NCBI GenBank assembly: GCA_019279435.1
Contig: JAAALK010000287.1
Coordinates: 63,181,144-63,245,143 of the forward strand
From: Zizania palustris
Lineage: Eukaryota > Streptophyta > Magnoliopsida > Poales > Poaceae
Reading direction: 5' to 3'
DNA: 64,000 nucleotides
The notes under the pieces were generated by a model, which was given only the letters and a program-made list of their open reading frames with translations, was not told where the DNA came from and searched no databases. Shown here in pieces: positions 49,872-61,521 of this stretch. The stretch's first letter is position 1. Each line of letters begins with the position of its first letter. The translations under genes and the position numbers were made by a program.

Positions 49872-51510
49872 TGTAGGACCAAAAGTAGCGACTAGAGGGG
49901 GGGTGAATGGGCGCCTAAAATTTTCTTGCTAAACTATGATCTAATCCCAACACCCAACCAATTTAACCGGACAAATAATATTAGCAAAGCAAATAGTAGG
50001 AATTAAACTGGTTTAGCCTAAGAATGGTCGGTGTCCTAATTAAAATGATATTAAAGATAAACTAAACAGAGATGCTACGATAAATAAAAATACCTAGATG
50101 AAATTTGAGAAATTAATTTTTCAGTCTAGAAATAAAATACTAGTTAAATAAAAATTAGATTAATAAAATTAATTCAGGATTAAGCCGAAAATATTGCAGG
50201 TAAAAACTAGTATTAAAATTATAACTGCGACTAATAAATTTTTATTTTCTTTTTATATGAGCAGATTATACAAATAAAAATAATACGAGATAACTAATAA
50301 AATTTAATAGATTAAAATAAAAAAAACGAAATTTCGAAATAGATTTTCGGCTAATTAATTAATGGATGATTATCTCTAAAAATTGATCTACTAAAAAAAT
50401 AGGAGATTAGAAAACTTACCTGTGTCTTCCTGTTCATCTGTTCGCCGTTCTTCCGCACAAGATCCGCACAGTCCCGACGTCGCCGAAAGTTTCCACCGTG
50501 CGCTCTGTGTCCAGCCGTTGTGACGCCGGTCCAAGCGCTGTGCCTTCACGTGAAGAAAAACAGCCTAGCTGGCGTAGCAAACAGCGTAGCAAACAGACAG
50601 AAAGTTGCATGGGCTTCTGCGTGGATGAGGACCCCGCCGTGTGCTGCGGAAGAAAAAAGCCGTGCAGCAGGCCTCGGTTTGCGTGCAAACTTGATTTCCC
50701 GTCGTCGTCACAATTTGGTTGGGGCTGCCGTCTGCCAGCGGTTTGGCCTAGGCGCCGTGGGGCCCTCTGCCTGGACTGTGACCGGTGTGCTCATGAATTC
50801 TTGCGTGGCCGGCGTGCAAGCGAAGAGCAAACAAAATTGCCTCTGTTTCTCCGATGTGACGCCGGTGGAGAAAGCGAAGAAAAAAATCGCAGGAGATAAA
50901 TTTTCGGTGGAAGATGAAAATGGATTGTAGATTGATCTATTAGAAACAGTCATCTATCCCCAGGGGGATAGGGGCCTATTTATAGGCGACTCCTAATACA
51001 TGAAAAGACTAATTTACCCCTAGGGTAAATTAACACTAACTCTAAAATAAATTCCGAAAATTACTAAAATATTCTTAGAAAAATCACCTGCCTCAAATAA
51101 AAATATTCTAAACTTAAAAACTAAATATTAATATCCTAAAAACGAATTAATCATAGGTTGTCAGTTTTGCGCCGAAACTGATAAAGCGTCCACCGTCTTC
51201 GCATCGGGTACCCGGATTAGGCTGACCCGACCCCGCAGCTTCCTCAGCCTGGCAATCGCTCGCCGCCCGTGTACCTGAGTCAAACCCAGTCAACAGACCA
51301 GTGGATCATCTACCGCTCCTAGCCATGTACCCGGATTGGGCCAGCCCGACTCTGCGGCTCCTCTGCCTGGCCGTCGCTCACTGCCCATGTACCTGAGTCA
51401 CATGCGCCTCAGACTCGGTAGGTCTTCATATTTCCCTTCCTTTGACTTCCGTTGACAATCACTCATCACATCTGGAATATCAAAACCATATTCTTCAACA
51501 TGGTTTCTCA
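49872..51510 (-). repeat. 3' LTR of Copia-C
   Basis: On the plus strand it runs TGTAGGACC to GGTTTCTCA; element sense TGAGAAACC to GGTCCTACA. It matches the right LTR start at 63905. Polypurine AAGGGGGAGAT abuts its right edge on the minus strand. It carries two ~118-bp GC-rich tandem units (about 51165-51400). Confidence 0.92.
50979..50986 (-). promoter_or_regulatory. TATA box of Copia-C LTR
   Basis: The minus strand reads CGCCTATAAATAGGCCCC, a consensus TATAAATA. A near-palindromic AATTTACCCTAGGGGTAAATT lies about 25 bases upstream (element sense). Confidence 0.6.
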
Positions 51511-52874
51511 ATCTCCCCCTTGATGAGTGTATTGTCAACATCCTTTTCAGCTCATCTCCAGAACCTGCAAAACATGTGGAAACAAGAAAAACAAAGACAA
51601 AAGAAATAAAGAAGAAATAAAATAAAAGTTTAACCCTAATGACCAAAAGCCAAACAGAAGCAAGAAAAATGGGTCATTATGGTTAACCAAAAATAAAGCC
51701 TCAAAAACAAGTGCAAATCTCAGAATTACCAACAAGAATAAACTCCCCCTGAAATAAATCCCAGAGAAAGCCAAAAATATATCCAAAATTTCTCCCCCTT
51801 GTTGACAACTGGACTCATCAAGTGAGACTAAATGCACTCTAAAGAGACATAGACACAAACTCCCCCTGAAATGCAGCTCCCCCTCAAAATATGCCATGAA
51901 TGCAGATGGGGTGCAGGTGGAGTGTGAAAAGCATGCTTCTTAGATATGATTAACTGCAATTACAACATCTAACAGGTATAGCAAATGATATACTGTCTAA
52001 GATACATGACACGATCAGTGTAACAGATGATATCCAAAGAGAGTAATTAGCACACATTTTTTGATTTTTGCAAACGAAAGCATCACCACATTTTCTAGTT
52101 GACAAGCAAGGTAAAACATGACATGCAAAAGCTAACTGATATATACCAAGATAAGCATTGTCCAAAACAAAGTGCTTCAGCAAACTTGTCATCTTTTTAA
52201 ATTTTTCAGACTTTTTCTTTTTCCTTTTTAATTTTTCATTTCTGCCAGGGGTTATTTGCAAGTCAAACCTTATGCTAACTGACCAAGTCAAGCCTAGGCC
52301 AGAACTGGACCATTAGAAGCTTAAGACATTGGTCTTGGCATACATTACACCGTCCTAGTTCATACCAAAGTGCTATGGTAAGCAGTCCAGAACAATGCAA
52401 TGCGACAAAGCAAACCCACGTGGATCTTTTCTAATAATCATAAAAATGCATAAATTTTTCATTTTTCTGGATTTTTTATCATTTTTATAGCACATTTTTC
52501 ATATTTAAAGCATATGGATGTCCAAGTTGCATATCTGCATCTAAGTAAGGATCTAACTACCAGGCATGTAAAAGATGGCAAAAGCATTCAACCTACACAT
52601 GCTAGTTACCAGAAGCAATGGTGATCATTTTCAATTTTAAAACATAAAAGCTATGCATATGACAAATATCAGATATATCATGTGAACTGAAACAGAACAT
52701 GATCATCAACAAGTAATCAAAAGCATATACTAGCTAGAGAAAGTAAGGCAGATTAATCATATAACAGAAGCAAGCTCAAAATGTGATAGATGATTATGCA
52801 TGATATGAACGCACACAAAAAGACTCAATAATAAAACAAAATAAAAAAGAAAGTAAAAACCGACTCAAAGTATC
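51511..52874 (-). other. Copia-C spacer between RNase H and 3' LTR
   Basis: There is no coding frame. On the minus strand several AGGGGGAG purine runs occur between 51511 and 51890, including the one next to the LTR, like those in Copia-B. The rest is AT-rich; parts (about 52250-52420) align with the same spacer of Copia-A and Copia-B. Confidence 0.8.
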
Positions 52875-54727
52875 CTAGAAAGGATACACAACTCCCAAAT
52901 CCCCTCGTAAACGCTCAAAAGTAGACTGATCTAGGTGTTTAGTAAAAATATCAGCCAACTGCTGATGGGTATCAACATGTATAAGATCAATGACTCCTTT
53001 CTCATATTGATCCCTCAGAAAGTGAAAGCGCACATCAATATGTTTGGTTTTTGAATGAAGACATGGGTTTTTTCCTACACTAATTGCACTAGTGCTATCA
53101 CAAAACAAAGGAACTCGCGAAGGAAAGAATAACCCAAAATCCTACAAAGTAGAAATCATCCAAACTAACTAAGAACAGCATCTAGCAGCAGCTACATACT
53201 CAGCCTCACTAGTAGAAAGCGCAACTCCAGATTGTTTTCTAGAGGACCAAAAAACAAGTGAAGAACCAAGAAGCTGGCAAGTATCGGAAGTAGACTTGCG
53301 ATCCAACTGGCACCCACCAAAACCAGCGTCCGAAAAACCAGCTAAATCAAGAGACGATGATGCAGAATAATAAAAACCTAAATCAAGAGCATATGTAAGA
53401 TACCTAAAAATACGCTTCACAACCTGCCGATGAGATGTGCGTGGCGAAGACTGAAAACGCGCGCGCACACCCACGAAAAACTGTATGTCCGGTCTCATCG
53501 CTGTCAAGTATAGTAGCGAACCGATCATCCCTCGATACTCTCTCTCATTTACCTTCACGTCGTCTTCGTCCTTGTTCAGACCTCCAGATGTGCCCATTGG
53601 GATCATCTGTGGCTTTATCTCTCCACCAAAATCAAATTTCTTTAGCATGTCCCGTGTATACTTACCCTGGTGGATGAAAATGCCGTCCTTGGTCTGCTTG
53701 ATCTGGAACCCTAAAAAGTACTTGAGTTCTCCCATGAGACTCATCTCAAACTCGCTATGCATCTGCTCAGAAAACTTGGAAACCAGCTCATTAGTAGAAC
53801 CACCAAAAATAATGTCATCCACATAAATCTGAGCAACTAATAAGTTTGCGCCATCTCTAAGCAAGAAAGAGTCTTGTCAACAGAACCCATCACAAAACCT
53901 TTCTGCAACAAGAACTGCTTCAGGCGATCATACCAAGCCCTGGGGGCCTGCTTCAGACCCTATAAAGCCTTCTGCAACTTGTAAACATGTCGTGGAAATT
54001 TAGGGTTCTCGAAACCGGGGGGTTGCTTAACATAGACCTCCTCCTCTATATACCCGTTTAGAAAAGCACTCTTGACATCCATTTGATGAAGCTTAAAATC
54101 TTTAGAAGCAGCAAATGCCCAAAAGAATACGACTGGACTCAAGGCGAGCAACAGGGGCGAAGGTCTCTTCAAAATCAATACCTTATTTTTGACAAAAGCC
54201 TTGTGCCACTAATCGAGCTTTGTTGCGCACCATAACACCATCTTCTCCTTGTTTGTTCTTAAACACCCACTTTGTGCCTATGGTGTTGCATCCAGGTGGC
54301 AGCTCAACTAGTGTCCAAACCCGATTGCGAACAAAGTTTTCAAGCTCTTCTTGCATGGCTTTATCCAATTTGAATCAGAAAGAGCATGAGAAACATCTCG
54401 GGGCTCAAAACTAGCAACAAAAGCAGACTCAGCAAACATAGCAAGAGAACCAGCTGAGGAATGTAAAGATCTCTCCGTAAGATCACCTATGATGAGCTCT
54501 AAAGGGTGATCACGCTGAACTGCTCGGGATGCTAGATGATCTGATGTCACCTCACCAAAGTCAGCAACTGGCTCCTCTGGACTCGGCTAAGAAGTCATCT
54601 CACCGGAGTCAACACATGGCACCTCCGGACTCGGCTGAGGGGGCTCGATCGAAGTCGAAGGAGTAATTAGAGGTCCGTCCTCATCCTCAGTCAAAGTTTC
54701 AGAAGGTGTGGGATCTGCAGGTGATGC
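52875..54727 (-). pseudogene. Copia-C reverse transcriptase and RNase H, multiply broken
   Basis: Minus-strand pieces in different frames read ERSLHSSAGSLAMFAESAF, LVELPPGCNTIGTKWVFKNK, LHQMDVKSAFLNGYIEEEVY, QIYVDDIIFGGSTNELVSKF and, for RNase H, SDAGFGGCQLDRKSTSDTC, ALSTSEAEYVAAARCC and CDSTSAISVGKNP, ending ADIFTKHLD. The YVDD box is intact, but frameshifts and stops separate the parts. RNase H has SDAGFGG where the relatives have SDADFAG. It is clearly inactive. Confidence 0.9.
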
Positions 54728-57700
54728 TGTAACACCCTAAAAATTAAAAAGGAAATAAAATAAAGAAAAATAATATTAAAGGGATTTCTGGAAATTATAA
54801 TTAAAGAAAAACCCTTAAAGAGACTTATTAAAGCCAAACAGGGAGAAATATTCAAAACCTGGACTCTAAAATTTTATGAGATAAACTAGAGGCCAAAACA
54901 TAATTTCAGGAATTTTTACAAATTTTTATCAACAGTGATTCAACCCTAAATCAAATAAACGAATTACTGGATTTATTTTAAATCAGAAAACATTTTTAAA
55001 TCGAAATGGGCCTTAACCTTGAAATAGCCTTCAGCCCAGCCCAGCCGAACCTTGAGTCACTGACAAGCGGGACCCGCCTGTCGGCGCGTTCCCCTTCTCT
55101 CCCCCCCGCGCCCGCGCTCCGCCCGGCCCACCCGTTAGTCTCATGCGCCCGCTTTGGCCCTCTGACCAGTGTGGCCCGCCTGTCGGTGCTGTTGGTTTTG
55201 CGCTCGGCCACTGACAGGTGGGGGCCACCTGTCGGATCCATCGTCTCCGATGGAAGGGGATCGCCCCCTTCCATACCGGCGACCCCCTTGCCAAATCCCG
55301 CCGCCGGCCGCCCGTTTTCGTCGATCCAACTACGGATTCGTTACCCCCGAACGCCGGCGACCTCTTTCCATCCAAGCCCGATGCAGATTCGTGGTTATAG
55401 AAGCCTAACCGTACACATGGAAGCTCGCCGGTGCAAAATAGGAATCCCCTCGGATTTCCACGGTTCCCTTCCGTTTAAACGCCGGCGAACCCCCTATATA
55501 AACCCCCCTGCCACCGCCCTCCGCCCACACCAGGATAGCCTGAGCCAGAGCAAGAACAGAGCGCCTCGCCCCCATTTCGGGTTTTCTCTCTGCTTCGACT
55601 CCGGCGAGCCCTCGCCGGCGATCCAAGCCACCGCTGCCCTCGCCGTCACCACCTACGTGACCATAGAGACCCCCCCGTCCTCGGCCATGCCTCCATTGGT
55701 CGAAAGGACCGCTAGATCGCCTCGCCGCCGACAAACTCGAGGAGTTTCTTCGCCCCTCGTCGACGCCGGTTGCCGTCAGCTCGCCGCCGCCTCCACCGCT
55801 GGTACGCCCGAGTTCCTCTCACGTCACTGGTTCCATTTTTGGCCTAAGCATCACCGTTCAACCCACGCCGTCACCGGAATTCCTCGCCGTTACACCGCCG
55901 GAGCTGAGAACGGAGAGGGTAAAACCCCCCTTAGCGTGTGCCGTGCTGGAATCCTTCCTGGCCGCACGATCGCGATCGAAGCGCATGGATTAAATCCCTT
56001 CGGGATTTAATCTGGGTCGTCGATCAAACCCGAAAGGGTATCGATGCCTCTCGGCCGTCGATCGTAACTTAAAACCCCGAAGTGATCTCGAGCGTCCACG
56101 CGTACCCGTTCGCTATGATTTAATCTGGACCGTCCATTTTCATTAAAGCCACCCGCCTCACACCTGATCGTTGGATCTAGATCCAATGGATCTGGTTGAT
56201 CCGGTCCACGCGCACAGTGGCCCAGTCCACCGTGAGCCTGGCTCACCGTGGACCAGAGCCCATTTTCCAGATTAAATAAAATTCCATAAATTGATTTAAA
56301 CTTTGAAAATTCATAACTTGCTCATTTTAACTCCAAATTTCACCATTTAAATTTTGTTAAATTCAGCAATTTATTCTCTACACATTAATGCCATAAAAAC
56401 AGTATGTTACTTTGACACAAAATGATCTTAGCAATTAAATGAATAAAAACCCCTTAGGGATAAATTAATAATTCAGGAAATAAATTAGTAAAAACACCTA
56501 AAATGTAACTTTTAATGATATTAAATATAACCTCAGTACAATAAAGCTCAATTCACATATTTAAACCACAAAACTTGTTTTCTTATGTTTTGTGATGATT
56601 TATTGAAATATGTTGTTTATTTTTCCGTATCGAGAAGACTACGAGTTCATCGAGGAGCCGGAGTTCTACCCCGAGGTTCCTCCATCCCCATTTGCTGATC
56701 AAGGCAAGTCATCGACCACCTCTGTGGAAACAGTTGATCATCATTGAGCCCATGTTTTAATAAATTATCGCTATAAATCATAGGTTAATATTGCATTTGT
56801 CAAAATATCAAACCTTACACTTATATTTATTAGATCCCCGTCCTTGTGTGCAAACCCAAGCCATGCTTATTGAGCCTTAACTCCTTGTCACTCTACTATA
56901 AAAATATTAGCTAGTGCCCAATGTACCGACACAACTGCTATAGGATAAGAAGAATGAGTCGTAGATAGCTGGATTCTGTATATGAATTTCCCCGTTATTC
57001 TCGTCTCTGGACTCTGTTGGAGTTGGCTAAGTTATAAGTATGGTGGGTTCCGGGTGCAAGATCGGGCATTGGTTTGTCGCACCCGGGGCACTATAAGGAC
57101 CGGTCTGCGGGATCTGTTGCAAAGCACTTCCGTACCAACCACAAGTCTAATGGGTAAGTCCTAACTGGAAGTATGGAATACTCTGACTCGATGCACCATA
57201 GTGGAGGGGGCAAGGGGTAAGCCTGCGGGTGACTTGTACCGACGAGGCTCAAGGGGGGTATGGTGGGGCTCCGACGCGTCGGGACACCATATGAAACCTA
57301 TAAGAGGGTGTTGTTGAGTCGGGGAGGACTATATGGAAGGTTTTGGCACGAGTTCCCGTGAAATGGGTCATCTCGTTACACTTTGGTGTAGGTGATGAGT
57401 GCGTGCCTTGTGGGTACAGTGGTACATCTCTGATTAGAGTAATTTAATCTTTTCAAAAAGCCGAGCCCACGGTCAAGGGCGGGTTGTGTGACTACTCGCA
57501 GTTAGTTTACAATTGTTTGAATGGTTGAGTTATTCATGGCATGTAAGGACTGTTGAGCGAGGTGGGGCTGACTGTACCCCTCGAGTTAGAAGATGATGAT
57601 GCATACACATGTTTACGTTTCAGTACTAATAAATTGTTCACATTAAATTGCTTTACAAATTACTCACTTCCGCAAAATTAGCCACTATCTCCCTTGTCAT

Positions 57701-58022
57701 TACCTTGCATTATATTTGCATTCGGTGGCTTGCTGAGTACCCCTGTACTCACCCCGTTGACTTACACCCTCAGAGCCTGTCTACTACGAGGAGGATGCAT
57801 GTCTGGAGTAGCGATCCAGTCAAGGCGAGACTGGAAGGAGGCGTTCATCTAGGACCCTTATTTTATTAGTTTCTCTTCACCTTTATTCACTTTTGTATTA
57901 ATGCGGTCTATGAACCATGAATGATTGCCCGTATTGTACGAGGTCACATGATGAACGTCTTGTTTTATTGATTTTCTATGGAATTTCAATAAAGTCCTGA
58001 TTTATTAAATCGGGGCGCGACA
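54728..58022 (+). repeat. Solo LTR of the Gypsy-N family, nested in Copia-C pol
   Basis: This 3295-bp LTR runs TGTAACACCC to GGGGCGCGACA on the plus strand, alignable over its length to the Gypsy-N LTRs. GATGC precedes and GATGT follows, a 5-bp duplication with one mismatch. No internal sequence or second LTR is present, so it likely arose by LTR-LTR recombination. It is more diverged, above all in the GC-rich part, so it is older than Gypsy-N. TATATAA is at 55495-55501. Removing it rejoins the Copia-C frame between EDGPST and ADPTPSETL. Confidence 0.93.
55495..55501 (+). promoter_or_regulatory. Putative TATA box in gypsy-type solo LTR
   Basis: CCCCCTATATAAACCCCCC lies in GC-rich sequence about 285 bases after the TGACAGGTGGGGGCCACCTGTC hairpin motif. 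It is equivalent to the TATTTAAA of the Gypsy-N LTRs. Confidence 0.5.
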
Positions 58023-59403
58023 GATGTAGAGGGCCCATCCTCATCATCAGCAGGAGGGTCATCATCTTCCTCGAAGATGGACTCTCCAAGCTCATCATCT
58101 CCAGAAAGCTCAAAAGAAGGAGTTGGTGAGGGCAAAGACTCATCAAAGGAAACCTCACAGGTCTCGACAAGTATCTGGGAGTCTAGGTTCCAAACACGAA
58201 AGCCTCGTGAATGCAAAGCATAACCTAGAAAGACTCCATCCCAATAGCGAGACTCAAACTTATCCAAATGCCCTCCCTTCTTGAGCACAAAGCACTTGCA
58301 TCCAAAAGCTCGCAAGTGACTCACCTTGGGCTGTCTACCAAAACACAACTCATATGATGTCTTACCTAGGTAAGCTCTAAGAAAAATGCGGTTGGCAAGA
58401 TAGCAAGATGTGTTCATTGCTTCAGCCCAAAAACGCCTAGGAGTCCTATGCTCATCAAGCATCGTCCTGGCCATCTCGACAAGCATGCGGTTCTTTCGCT
58501 CCACAACGCCGTTCTGTGGGGGAGTGTAAGGAGCAGAGAACTGATGATCAAGACCCTGATCACTACAAAAACTGACGAACTGAGAGTTCTTAAATTCAGA
58601 TCCGTTGTCTGAATGAATTGCTCACATCAGACCATTATTCTTGTTCTTCAGCTTCAAAATTAGGTCATGAACATATTGAAAAGTCTCATCCTTAGACTCT
58701 AGAAAGTAAACTAATGAAAATCGAGAAAAATCGTCAACTATCACAAGGGCGTACCACTTCCCACCGACTGAGCGTACTCGAGCTGGACCTACTGTGTCCA
58801 TGTGTAACAGCTCTCCTGGGTACGAAGTCATCACCTGAGTCAAAGGTGCGTGAGAAGCGGCAACCATTTTCCCATGACGACAAGGATGACACACTAGATC
58901 CTTCTCCATCTTAAGCTTAGGCAATCCTCGAATAAGATCCATAGAACTCAATCTAACAAGTAGATCAAAGCTCAAATGGCCTAACCTTCTATGCCATTTC
59001 CATAACTCAGAGGAGGATCCGGCCATCAGGTAGCGAGAAGGGCTAGAAGAACTAGAGAAATCAATACGAAAAACCTTACCGAAAGGTAGGACCCGGCAAA
59101 CTAAAGATCCTCTAGAGTCGATAACAGAAGACATGCCCTTCTTAAAGCGCACTTCTAAACCATCCTCAAGTAGTTGCGAAACAGAAATTAGGTTAAAGTT
59201 CAGATTTCCAACTAAAGCAACATCCTTCAAAGAGAAATAATCAGAAATACGAATTGACCCAATGCCTTGTACATTCCCTTGACCATTGTTCCCGAAAGTG
59301 ATGTATTCCTTGGAGCTCGGGGGAGTGAGGCTGGAGAACCATCTGCGGTGTCCTGTCATATGGCGAGAACATCCTAAATCCATGATCCATACGTCCTCCA
59401 GTC
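58023..59403 (-). pseudogene. Copia-C protease and integrase
   Basis: One long minus-strand frame encodes WIMDLGCSRHMTG (protease), KWHRRLGHLSFDLL and LVCHPCRHGKM (zinc region). The integrase D-D-E lies in LLHMDTVGPARV, IHSDNGSEF and NGVVERKNRML. An acidic linker ends at the solo LTR. The protease motif is D-L-G where D-S-G is usual, so the catalytic triad is altered. A TGA at 58622-58624 interrupts the integrase just before the second Asp. The frame differs from that of gag. Confidence 0.9.
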
Positions 59404-61516
59404 CTCAATCCTGCAAGATCAATGGTCATGAGTGTGAGCAAATGGTCGACCACTAGGTCTAGCAAAAGTACTAAACCAGTTTCGAGCCATCTGCTCGTAA
59501 GTAGGAAAGTAGAAGGAATCGTATGAGTCGGGACCACCACGCGACTTAAAGCGCGGTCCTCTGTTCTGCCTAAAATCACGGTCACGAGGTCCAAAATCGT
59601 ATCCATAACAATCTGGAACTCTGCCGGAACGGAAACCACCCTCTGGAACACGGTCATGAAAACTATCTCCTCTACCACCACCTACACGATGTGGCCTAGC
59701 CTCTAGCCTCTCTCTATGTCGAGGGACTATCTGTCTACCACCCTGCTGATAGAACTCCTCCTACCCACCTCGAGCTCTCTCTGCTCGCTCAACCCGCTTC
59801 CTCCTGAAGCAAAACTCCTCAAGATGTCCGTCTCTCTGACAAAACTCACAGTGATAGGTAGGCTTCTTGGAATGTTGTTGTGGCTTAGGGTTCTTAGGCT
59901 TGGTGGTGTTGGGTGTAGCATCCTTGGTGTGAGGAGGTCCAGGTAAGGAATCAAGAGAAGTGTGGAGAGTTTTAGGCTTTGGAACCCAGATCTGCTTCTT
60001 AGGTGGAGCTTTAGGTTGTTCTTGGATCACTCCATCCTTGGGATGACTATCCTTAAAGGACTCAGTGGAGTGAGTCTTGGGATATCTTTGTTCGGGAGTC
60101 ATCTTACTCCACTCCACTGCATGGCTAATGGCGCTCTCAAAATCAGCCTTGGTATATGTGTAACCTACTCCAAAACCATCCTGTCTCTTGAACTGCTGGA
60201 TCATCGCGCTGAGCTGTGGCTCTCTAGCACTAATCCAACTCAGGATCTGTCGGAGATAAAAGTTCTCGTTCTGAACATCAGCTAGCTCCTCTCTCAAAGA
60301 AGCTAACACCTCCACCTGAGACAAGCAGATCTCACACTCTTTATCAGCTTCGACCGACTTCTCAGCTTTTAGCTTGATCAACTCCATTCTAATGGAAAGG
60401 CAGTTCTCACAAACAGTAGATGGAACTGACAAGGTCTCAAGCTCTATCTTAGTCTGCTCTAACTCACCTCTCACTCCAGCTAACTCGCTCAACTGCTCAT
60501 CACTCTTGGCTCTAAGCTCAACTATAGTAGCTAAATGAGTTGGGTAGTCTACACAAGGTACGATGATAGTGGCATGAGCATCTTTTAGCTCCTGTTGAGC
60601 GCTCTCAAGCTCAGTGGCCAATGCATCTCTCTCATCTACTCTCTCTGTGTACCTCGACTTAAGAGTCGTCAGGTCACACAACATCACCTCATAGTTAGGG
60701 CACTCACCACTATCACCCAAGCAAGGGGAAGAAGACAGACTCTCAATCTTGCCATTTGCTATGGCAAGCTCACTCTCAAGCTCATCTATCCTCTTCTTAG
60801 CCCCTCTAAGCAGTTTCTCCCTATACTTCAACTCCTGACGGTTCTGTTCTAATAAATTAACAACTTCTTGTTCATAGGATGATACCTTCTCATCGTCGTC
60901 GGAGTCGAAGTCGTTGGAGGAGTCGTTTTCTTTCTTTTCCCCAAGAGCCATTGAGCAGAAGCCATTGAGCCAAGAGCCAAGAGCCATTGTGCCGTGTCTC
61001 TTAAACATTCGCTTATCATAGACACGTCGCACCCGGTTGTTAAACAAGCACATATCATCATCTCCTAGAGTATCAAGTTGTTCCTCAGAAATAGACATCA
61101 AGGAAAACGCAGTACAACTCATGGCATTAGGATCAGCAGATGGTGTCGCAAGCGCATGTGTCTTTGATCTAGAACCAGTGAGATTTGATCTCAACTAGAT
61201 ATCGACCTCTAAGGCCTCGAGCTTACTAAACAACTCTGCTATGGTCAAGGCATCATAAGACGTGCTCTCAACAATAGAAGAGACCTTGATCTCCCAGATC
61301 TTAGGGTCTAAAGTATGAAGTACCTTAAGTGCATGTTCATGATCTGAGACCAGCTGATCACCATCGGCCTTGTTAACACGTAGCTTGTTAATGATCGATT
61401 GAAAGCGACCAAACAAAGCCTCAACAGTCTCACCCGACTTATGTGAGAAATTTTCATACTCACGCCGGTAGGTCTGATATAGCCTAGCCTTGACCTGAGC
61501 TGTCCCCTCATGGTGT
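59404..61516 (-). pseudogene. Copia-C gag, middle and C-terminal part
   Basis: It continues from the insertion of the second solo LTR with HHEGTAQVKARLYQTYRREY and ALFGRFQSIINKLRVN. A TAG at 61195-61197 follows LEALEVDI. The same frame goes on for 477 residues, with an acidic stretch, a long coiled coil and a zinc knuckle CEFCQRDGHLEEFC, and stops at 59761 after RARGG. An Arg/Gly/Tyr-rich tail (GGRGDSFHDRVPEGGFRSGR) lies beyond that stop. No first knuckle like that of Copia-A is evident in this copy. Confidence 0.88.
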
Positions 61517-61521
61517 GCCTG

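Noticed and set aside
50498..50930. GC-rich overlapping plus-strand frames of about 135 codons that look like a small gene
   Set aside because: They lie wholly inside the Copia-C 3' LTR, downstream of its TATA on the opposite strand, overlap each other in two frames and resemble no family.
55006..56010. 334-codon plus-strand frame
   Set aside because: It is part of the GC-rich leader of the gypsy-type solo LTR. The corresponding segments of the two Gypsy-N LTRs do not keep the frame open, so it is not coding.
56982..57164. 60-codon frame (MNFPVILVSGLCWSWL...) present in all three gypsy-type LTRs
   Set aside because: Its conservation is no greater than that of the neighbouring LTR sequence, and it lies mid-transcript with no supporting features.
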